From Candidatus Poseidoniia archaeon (GTDB lineage: Archaea; Thermoplasmatota; Poseidoniia; MGIII; CG-Epi1), in assembly GCA_022449785.1 (NCBI GenBank), contig JAKURQ010000009.1, positions 1 through 32,571 of the forward strand: 32,571 bases of DNA. Direction: 5' to 3'. Positions 26,995-32,571 of this stretch are shown piece by piece. Both the position numbers and the translations under genes were made by a program. A model generated the notes under the pieces. That model was not told the origin of the DNA and searched no databases. It saw nothing but the letters and a program-made list of their open reading frames with translations. Within the stretch, counting starts at the first letter, position 1. The number at the start of each line of letters is the position of its first letter.

Positions 26995-28374
26995 ATGCAG
27001 AAAGAATATAAAACAATAAAAGAAATATCAGGACCTTTGGTCTTTGTAGAAAAAACTGAACCAGTTTCATATGGTGAACTTGTACAAGTTTCTCTTCCTG
27101 ATGGAACTACAAAGAGAGGACAGGTTCTTGATACATCCCACGATATTGTAGTTGTACAGATTTTTGAAGGGACTTCAGGAATAGATAAGCAATCAGGTGT
27201 TAAGTTCTTAGGAGAAACTATCAAAATTAATCTGTCGAAAGATATGCTTGGTAGGATTATGAGTGGTGCAGGAGAACCCATTGATGGTGGTGCACCAATT
27301 ATACCTGAAGAACGTTTAGAGATTATTGGAGCTGCAATTAATCCCTATTCTAGAGATTCTCCTCTAGAATTTATTCAAACAGGTATTTCAACAATTGATG
27401 GATTGAATACCTTGGTTATGGGACAGAAATTGCCTATATTCTCGGGTGCAGGTTTACCTCATAATGATATCTCACTTCAAATTGCAAGACAGGCACAGAC
27501 CTTGGGAACAGACAGAGATTTTGCGGTTGTGTTTTGTGCAATGGGTATTACAGACGAAGAGGCTCAGTATTTCATGGCTGATTTTGAGAGAACAGGTGCT
27601 CTGAGCAGAGCAGTTGTTTTCATGAATTTAGCAAGTGATCCTGCTGTTGAGAGATTAATTACTCCTAGAATGGCTCTTACTACTGCAGAATATTTGGCAT
27701 TTGAGAAAGGGTATGATGTTTTGGTTATCTTGACAGATATGACAAACTATTGTGAAGCTCTAAGGCAAATTGGTGCTGCAAGAGAAGAAGTACCTGGAAG
27801 GCGTGGTTATCCTGGATACATGTACACTGATTTGGCTCAAATTTATGAGAGAGCTGGTTTGATTAAAGGAAAATCAGGTTCTGTAACACAAATTCCAATT
27901 TTGACTATGCCTGGAGATGATATTACACATCCTATTCCTGATTTAACAGGATATATTACTGAAGGTCAGATTGTTGTGTCAAGAGAATTACATCGTAAAG
28001 GTCTATATCCTCCTAATTTTGTTTTACCATCCCTTTCACGTTTGATGAATGCAGGTATCGGAGACAAGAAAACTAGAGAAGACCATAAGCAAGTTAGTGA
28101 TCAGCTTTATGCAGGATATGCAGAAGGTAATGATTTGAGAGGTTTAGTGGCTATTGTAGGTAAAGAAGCTTTATCTGAAAGAGATCAGAAACTACTTGAA
28201 TTTGCAGATGAATTTGAATCTCTATTTGTTACACAAGGAAGAGAAGAGAATAGGACTATTGAAGACACTCTAGAGATTGGTTGGGGAATGTTGAGTAAAC
28301 TTCCAGAATCAGCATTAACACGTATTGATCGTAAAACATTAGAGAAGTATCACCCAGCATACAGGAAAAAGTAA
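26995..28374 (+). CDS. atpB: A/V-type ATPase regulatory subunit B
   Basis: [59 protein letters not shown]. Confidence 0.98.
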   Translation: MQKEYKTIKEISGPLVFVEKTEPVSYGELVQVSLPDGTTKRGQVLDTSHDIVVVQIFEGTSGIDKQSGVKFLGETIKINLSKDMLGRIMSGAGEPIDGGAPIIPEERLEIIGAAINPYSRDSPLEFIQTGISTIDGLNTLVMGQKLPIFSGAGLPHNDISLQIARQAQTLGTDRDFAVVFCAMGITDEEAQYFMADFERTGALSRAVVFMNLASDPAVERLITPRMALTTAEYLAFEKGYDVLVILTDMTNYCEALRQIGAAREEVPGRRGYPGYMYTDLAQIYERAGLIKGKSGSVTQIPILTMPGDDITHPIPDLTGYITEGQIVVSRELHRKGLYPPNFVLPSLSRLMNAGIGDKKTREDHKQVSDQLYAGYAEGNDLRGLVAIVGKEALSERDQKLLEFADEFESLFVTQGREENRTIEDTLEIGWGMLSKLPESALTRIDRKTLEKYHPAYRKK

Positions 28375-28378
28375 GTAA

Positions 28379-28996
28379 ATGAGTACAGCAGACGTCAAGC
28401 CCACTCGCATGGAGCTCATTGAGACAAAACGTAAGATTAAGTTGTCTAAGAGCGGTTACAAGCTCCTGAAAATGAAAAGAGATGGTTTGATTATGGAATT
28501 CTTTGAACTTTTGCCTAAGGTTAAGGATCTCCGAGGTCAACTTTCCGAGCTTTACAAAGATGCTATGGAAAAGTTAGCAATCGCAGTTGCAGCAGACGGT
28601 AAGACTGCATTAGAATCAGCTGCAAATTGTTTAAACAAACCACCAGAAGTTGAACTATCTTCTAACAACATTATGGGTGTCGTCGTTCCGGCAGTTAAAG
28701 TGACTCCAGTCGAAAAATCCTTAGAAGATAGAGGATATGGTCTTGTTGGAACTTCAATAAGGGTTGATGAAGCAGTACATGCCTTTGAAAAATTGTCAGA
28801 AATGATAATTTTGGCAGCCGAAGGTGAAACTACAATGAAAAAATTGCTTGATGAGATTGAATCTACTAAGAGAAGAGTCAATGCTTTAGAATTCAAGGTA
28901 ATTCCAAATCTAGAAGAAGTTGCAAAATATATTTCTTTTAGACTTGAAGAACTTGAAAGAGAAAGTATATTTGGTCTTAAGCGAATCAAAGGTTAA
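28379..28996 (+). CDS. atpD: A/V-type ATPase subunit D (central stalk)
   Basis: KPTRMELIETKRKIKLSKSGYKLLKMKRDGLIMEFFEL ... RRVNALEFKVIPNLEEVAKYISFRLEELERESIFGLKRIK. Confidence 0.96.
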   Translation: MSTADVKPTRMELIETKRKIKLSKSGYKLLKMKRDGLIMEFFELLPKVKDLRGQLSELYKDAMEKLAIAVAADGKTALESAANCLNKPPEVELSSNNIMGVVVPAVKVTPVEKSLEDRGYGLVGTSIRVDEAVHAFEKLSEMIILAAEGETTMKKLLDEIESTKRRVNALEFKVIPNLEEVAKYISFRLEELERESIFGLKRIKG

Positions 28997-29145
28997 TGGA
29001 TTGGCTGATTGAATACATGGAAGACCCGGATAAGCGGGTTCGTTTGTTCAAAATCTGTGTTATAATATCTCAGGCTATGGTAATATTAGGTGTTTTCATC
29101 GCGATATGGATTTTCCGAGATGCCCTATTAGATTTCTTTGGTTGA
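28996..29145 (+). CDS. Small single-TM protein (49 aa) translationally coupled to ATPase subunit D
   Basis: Start ATG overlaps the atpD stop (TAATG, shared A at 28996): MDWLIEYMEDPDKRVRLFKICVIISQAMVILGVFIAIWIFRDALLDFFG*. Not in the ORF track. Confidence 0.68.
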   Translation: MDWLIEYMEDPDKRVRLFKICVIISQAMVILGVFIAIWIFRDALLDFFG

Positions 29146-29149
29146 AGAA

Positions 29150-29302
29150 TTACTTAAATTTTGTATATCCACATTTCCCGCAAGAAACGCGATCTTTGTG
29201 TTCGGCTAGAAAAGTCCCAGGTCCACACCCTTCTTTTGGGCAGAATTGTCTCTTTCTGGTAAGTTTACCATCTGAGACTTCATATTGTTCAATCTTCTTC
29301 AT
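29150..29302 (-). CDS. rps27ae: 30S ribosomal protein S27ae (50 aa); ORF-track extension to 29425 is probably false
   Basis: [50 protein letters not shown]: zinc ribbon and typical S27ae motif; directly follows S24e. Confidence 0.95.
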   Translation of the reverse strand: MKKIEQYEVSDGKLTRKRQFCPKEGCGPGTFLAEHKDRVSCGKCGYTKFK

Positions 29303-29711
29303 TGGTCTCGACCTCACCTTCTTCTTCAGTTGCCTCTTCTTTGTTATCTTCTTCAGAAACTTCTTCCTCATTAGTTTCTTCTGGTGCAGCTTCAGCCACC
29401 TTTTCCTTCTTTGGAGCTTCTCCAATATTTTTATGTCGGTCTAAAGATGGTTTTGTTTCAATTAGATTCATAGCATCTTTATTAGCATAAACTTTTGCAT
29501 AACCTTGTGTCTCAGTTTTACCATATTTATTTTTTAGATGGTCAATTATAATAAGTTCTTTTTTTGCTTTCAATTGTTCAGAAAGACTTTTGATAACTTG
29601 ATTTCTCTTTGGAGTTGCGTCGCTGTCATGCTTTACGACAATTTTAACTTCTTGTCTATCAAGGAGCGGATTGCTGTTGTTTTCTGTTATTTCTAGTTCC
29701 ATTCTAGTCAA
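29289..29711 (-). CDS. rps24e: 30S ribosomal protein S24e with long acidic C-terminal extension
   Basis: [43 protein letters not shown] ... [30 protein letters not shown]; tail rich in E/D. The inner ATG at 29702 (MELEITENN) is an alternative start. Confidence 0.95.
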   Translation of the reverse strand: MTRMELEITENNSNPLLDRQEVKIVVKHDSDATPKRNQVIKSLSEQLKAKKELIIIDHLKNKYGKTETQGYAKVYANKDAMNLIETKPSLDRHKNIGEAPKKEKVAEAAPEETNEEEVSEEDNKEEATEEEGEVETNEED

Positions 29712-30204
29712 CCAACATACGCTTGAGGAAGCTGTTGGCCCTCTTCTTTTCTTGTTGATTTACATCAACTACTACCATACCTTTGTCGGGCATCCCATAA
29801 ATTACCTTCGCTCCCAATTTAACCATACTTATAACAGCTAGAGTGGCCAAATCCTCCTCTCCATCAACTACTATTTTTGTGCTTGTCTGGCTGTTAATTG
29901 CTTCATCAATTGAAGCCCATAAATCATCAGAGATTGTCCCAGCTTTATTACTAACATTAACACATCGTTTTCCAATATTTTCCATTTTCTCTTTTTGACT
30001 AACATTCAAAGGAAAATCTCTCTTTGTTTTCATATCAACTATACAGAGTTCAGGTTCTCTTATTTCATCAAATATTTTTAATGTGCAAATATCTCCAATT
30101 GTAGCAATATAATCAGAATCGACTAATGATTCTGGTGCAGTTTGATATATTCTACTATCAGTTTCTCTTAACTCTTCAGCCATTTCAGGCTTTAGGAGGT
30201 ACAT
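29704..30204 (-). CDS. GTP-dependent dephospho-CoA kinase (DUF359 family)
   Basis: VDSDYIATIGDICTLKIF, ELCIVDMKTKRD, IVVDGEEDLATLAVISMVKLGAKVIYGMPDKGMVVVDV; sits between spt4 and rps24e as in many Euryarchaeota. Confidence 0.9.
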   Translation of the reverse strand: MYLLKPEMAEELRETDSRIYQTAPESLVDSDYIATIGDICTLKIFDEIREPELCIVDMKTKRDFPLNVSQKEKMENIGKRCVNVSNKAGTISDDLWASIDEAINSQTSTKIVVDGEEDLATLAVISMVKLGAKVIYGMPDKGMVVVDVNQQEKKRANSFLKRMLVD

Positions 30205-30390
30205 TTAGCGTACACGTAGGGCATAACGACCAGGTGTTCGAATACCCATTTCTTTTGCTAAATCAGATTTTTCTGGATCTAAAACCTCAACAAAACCTTG
30301 CCATTCGCGTGATACTTCAGAATCAGGACATCTTGGACAAGATTTTTCATCTAAAATCAAATGACATTCCTTACAAGCAAAATCGCTCAT
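30205..30390 (-). CDS. spt4: Transcription elongation factor Spt4 (RpoE'')
   Basis: CKECHLILDEKSCPRCPDSEVSREWQGFVEVLDPEKSDLAKEMGIRTPGRYALRVR: zinc site and Spt4 fold signature. Confidence 0.95.
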   Translation of the reverse strand: MSDFACKECHLILDEKSCPRCPDSEVSREWQGFVEVLDPEKSDLAKEMGIRTPGRYALRVR

Positions 30391-30956
30391 TATTCTCCAC
30401 CGGCTGCAGCTTTATTCTGATCTTCTACAATCCATTCATGTTTTCCAAGACCAGGTTGTCTCATAGTAAGTCCAATTTTAGATTCTCTTGGTGAAATTTC
30501 ATTTAGAGAGATTGTAACAACTCTTGCTCTAACTTTGTCTCCAACTCTGAGTTCCCTTTTGGATTCTTTACCGACTAGTCTCTGATTTCCAACATCAGTA
30601 TTGATGTGATCATCTTGAACCTGTGAAACATGCAGCAATCCATCTAATGGTCCAAATCTTACAAATGCACCGTATTCAGTTATTTGATCAACAACACCCT
30701 CTATAACTTCTTGTATTTTTACATCAAACAATAACATGTCCATTCTGACAGGCTGATAAACAGCACCATCTCCATGAACAACACGACTGTCTCCAGTTAG
30801 TTCCAAATTTGTTATTAAAACAACTAATTTTTGATCAGGCCCCATTCTTCCTTCAAATGCTTGATGGGCTAATTCCATGGTGACCTTGTTAATGTCTTCA
30901 TCCAACCTATCTGGTGGAATTCGAACCATGTCATTTCTTGTATGAAGGTAGTACAT
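30390..30956 (-). CDS. rpo7: DNA-directed RNA polymerase subunit Rpo7 (RpoE')
   Basis: VRIPPDRL..., GDGAVYQPVRMDMLLFDVKIQEVIEGVVDQITEYGAFVRFGPLDGLLHVSQV (S1 domain), KIGLTMRQPGLG. Confidence 0.96.
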   Translation of the reverse strand: MYYLHTRNDMVRIPPDRLDEDINKVTMELAHQAFEGRMGPDQKLVVLITNLELTGDSRVVHGDGAVYQPVRMDMLLFDVKIQEVIEGVVDQITEYGAFVRFGPLDGLLHVSQVQDDHINTDVGNQRLVGKESKRELRVGDKVRARVVTISLNEISPRESKIGLTMRQPGLGKHEWIVEDQNKAAAGGE

Positions 30957-30995
30957 CTTTTTTCCTCAGCAGACCTCTCTATAAACTAACTAAGT

Positions 30996-32571
30996 TCAGA
31001 GCATTCCTGCCAAAACAAGGCTAACTACAGACATTAACTTAATCAGGATATTAAGGCTAGGTCCTGCAGTATCCTTGAATGGATCTCCTACAGTATCACC
31101 TACAACAGCAGCTTTGTGAGCGTCTGATCCTTTTCCTCCGTGTGCCCCGCCTTCAATGTGTTTCTTGGCATTATCCCAAGCTCCACCTGCATTTGACATG
31201 AATATAGCCATAAGAACACCACAAACAGTCACACCAGCTAGAACTCCAGCCAACATCTGCATTCCATCATTCTCACTCACAATACCTATTGCAGGTAATA
31301 TGACTGCAAAAATGACTGGTGTTGAAACTGCTAACAATCCAGGAGCCACCATTCTTTTGATTGCAGCTTGAGTTGAAATATCTACACATCTTGCAAAGTC
31401 TGCATCGGCTTTTCCATCAAGTAATCCTTCAATTTCTCTAAATTGTCTTCGGACTTCTTCTATCATTTCAAATGCAGCCTCACCAACGGCCTGCATTGAG
31501 AAAGCAGCAAATACGAAAGGTAGCATACCTCCAATGAATAAACCAGCTAAAACTTTAGGATTTAGAATATCGACTTCGGTAATATTAGCTTGTGTAGTAA
31601 ATGCAGCAAAAAGAACTAGGGCAGTTAGTGCTGCAGAACCTATTGCAAATCCTTTGCCAATTGCAGCAGTAGTATTTCCAACTGCATCCAATTTATCAGT
31701 TCTTTCCCGGACTTTTGGTTCTAAACCAGTCATTTCAGCAATGCCTCCTGCATTATCGGCTATTGGTCCATAAGCATCTACAGCCAATTGTATTCCTATT
31801 GTGGCAAGCATACCAAGTGCAGCTATTCCTATTCCATATAATCCTGCGAATTCGTATGCGAAGAGCATAGCCAAAGCGATAGTAAGAATTGGTAAAGCCG
31901 TGGAAATCATTCCAGTTCCTAAACCAGAAATTATGTTTGTTGCAGATCCGGTTTCAGAAGCTTTAGATATGTCTTGAGCTGGCTTTCTTTCATCCGAAGT
32001 ATAATATTCAGCAAAAAGACCGATTAGAATACCAGATGCTAATCCTACAACAGTTGCTAAGAATAAATCCATAACAGAGTATGAAACTTCGGCTATTGCA
32101 TCAGAAGTGTCAGTTGCTTCAACAGCCTCTTGCCAAATGAACACTCCATTATCACTCATATAATCTATAACAAAATATGAAAGTACGAGCATCATTCCTG
32201 CAGCACCGAAGTGTCCTTTGTTTAGAGCAGTTTGTGGATTTCCACCCTCTCCAGTTCTAACAAAGAAGGTTCCGATTATTGAGACAAATATTCCGACAGC
32301 AGCTAAAGTAAGAGGTAATTGTACTAATCCCTCAGATTGTTGAGCTGCAGCTAAAACCATTGCACCTATCATTACACCTACAAAAGACTCGAATAAGTCA
32401 GCCCCCATTCCAGCTACATCCCCAACATTGTCACCAACATTATCTGCAATTGTTGCAGGATTTCTAGGATCATCTTCAGGTATTCCTGCTTCTACTTTCC
32501 CAACTAAATCTGCTCCAACATCTGCAGCTTTTGTGTAAATACCGCCACCAACTCTAGCAAATAATGCAATA
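30996..32571 (-). CDS. hppA: Membrane-bound ion-pumping pyrophosphatase, C-terminal part, truncated by window end
   Basis: Frame stays open past the ORF-track Met at 32408 to the window end; upstream translation [54 protein letters not shown] is the pyrophosphatase signature; also [18 protein letters not shown] and [22 protein letters not shown]. Confidence 0.97.
   Translation of the reverse strand, partial: IALFARVGGGIYTKAADVGADLVGKVEAGIPEDDPRNPATIADNVGDNVGDVAGMGADLFESFVGVMIGAMVLAAAQQSEGLVQLPLTLAAVGIFVSIIGTFFVRTGEGGNPQTALNKGHFGAAGMMLVLSYFVIDYMSDNGVFIWQEAVEATDTSDAIAEVSYSVMDLFLATVVGLASGILIGLFAEYYTSDERKPAQDISKASETGSATNIISGLGTGMISTALPILTIALAMLFAYEFAGLYGIGIAALGMLATIGIQLAVDAYGPIADNAGGIAEMTGLEPKVRERTDKLDAVGNTTAAIGKGFAIGSAALTALVLFAAFTTQANITEVDILNPKVLAGLFIGGMLPFVFAAFSMQAVGEAAFEMIEEVRRQFREIEGLLDGKADADFARCVDISTQAAIKRMVAPGLLAVSTPVIFAVILPAIGIVSENDGMQMLAGVLAGVTVCGVLMAIFMSNAGGAWDNAKKHIEGGAHGGKGSDAHKAAVVGDTVGDPFKDTAGPSLNILIKLMSVVSLVLAGML

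Noticed and set aside
26817-27281. 154-aa minus-strand ORF
   Set aside because: Antisense to ATPase A/B subunit genes, low-complexity composition.
28552-28989. 145-aa minus-strand ORF
   Set aside because: Antisense to ATPase subunit D; Ser/Thr/Ala-rich shadow ORF.
29303-29425. N-terminal extension of S27ae in the ORF track ([17 protein letters not shown]...)
   Set aside because: The real start MKKIEQYEV at 29302 fits the family; the extension is an alternate-frame reading of the S24e tail.
29106-29444. 112-aa and 62-aa plus-strand ORFs near 29.1-29.5 kb
   Set aside because: Antisense to S27ae and the S24e acidic tail; their F/S-rich peptides are by-products of GAA/GAG-rich codons on the other strand.
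1-32571. CRISPR arrays, transposases, integrases, toxin-antitoxin or phage genes
   Set aside because: Looked for direct repeats with regular spacing and hallmark proteins; none seen.

Overview
Archaeal chromosomal window, AT-rich and almost fully coding. The gene content (PAN proteasomal ATPase, A/V-type ATPase, Rpo7/Spt4, L40e/S24e/S27ae, MBF1, TrmB, GTP-dependent dephospho-CoA kinase) is euryarchaeal. The bacterial/eukaryote-like beta-oxidation genes and P5C dehydrogenase make a marine Group II/Thermoplasmatota-like source plausible, but this is inferred from content only. Left to right: 3' end of UppS; RND/MMPL exporter; CNNM/CorC-type DUF21-CBS protein; L40e (missed by the ORF track); rpiA-PAN; MBF1; an unknown membrane protein; a large acidic, sequon-rich DUF3068/PorA-like membrane protein plus an alpha/beta hydrolase; a five-gene beta-oxidation operon divergent from a TrmB-family regulator; P5C dehydrogenase; a small one-TM protein (missed); tRNA-Ile(GAT) on the minus strand; a complete A-type ATPase operon (H-I-K-E-C-F-A-B-D) followed by a translationally coupled 49-aa membrane peptide (missed); the Rpo7-Spt4-DPCK-S24e-S27ae operon; and a truncated membrane pyrophosphatase. 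I see no CRISPR array, transposon, prophage or obvious defence island. The most notable observations are: (1) Na+-type ion-ligand residues in the ATPase c subunit together with a K+-dependent-type membrane pyrophosphatase nearby; (2) the DUF3068-like surface protein with a palindrome in its promoter region; (3) the ATPase-linked micropeptide; (4) a TrmB regulator beside fatty-acid oxidation genes; (5) a DECR-type SDR active site and a DmdC/FadE5-like ACAD.
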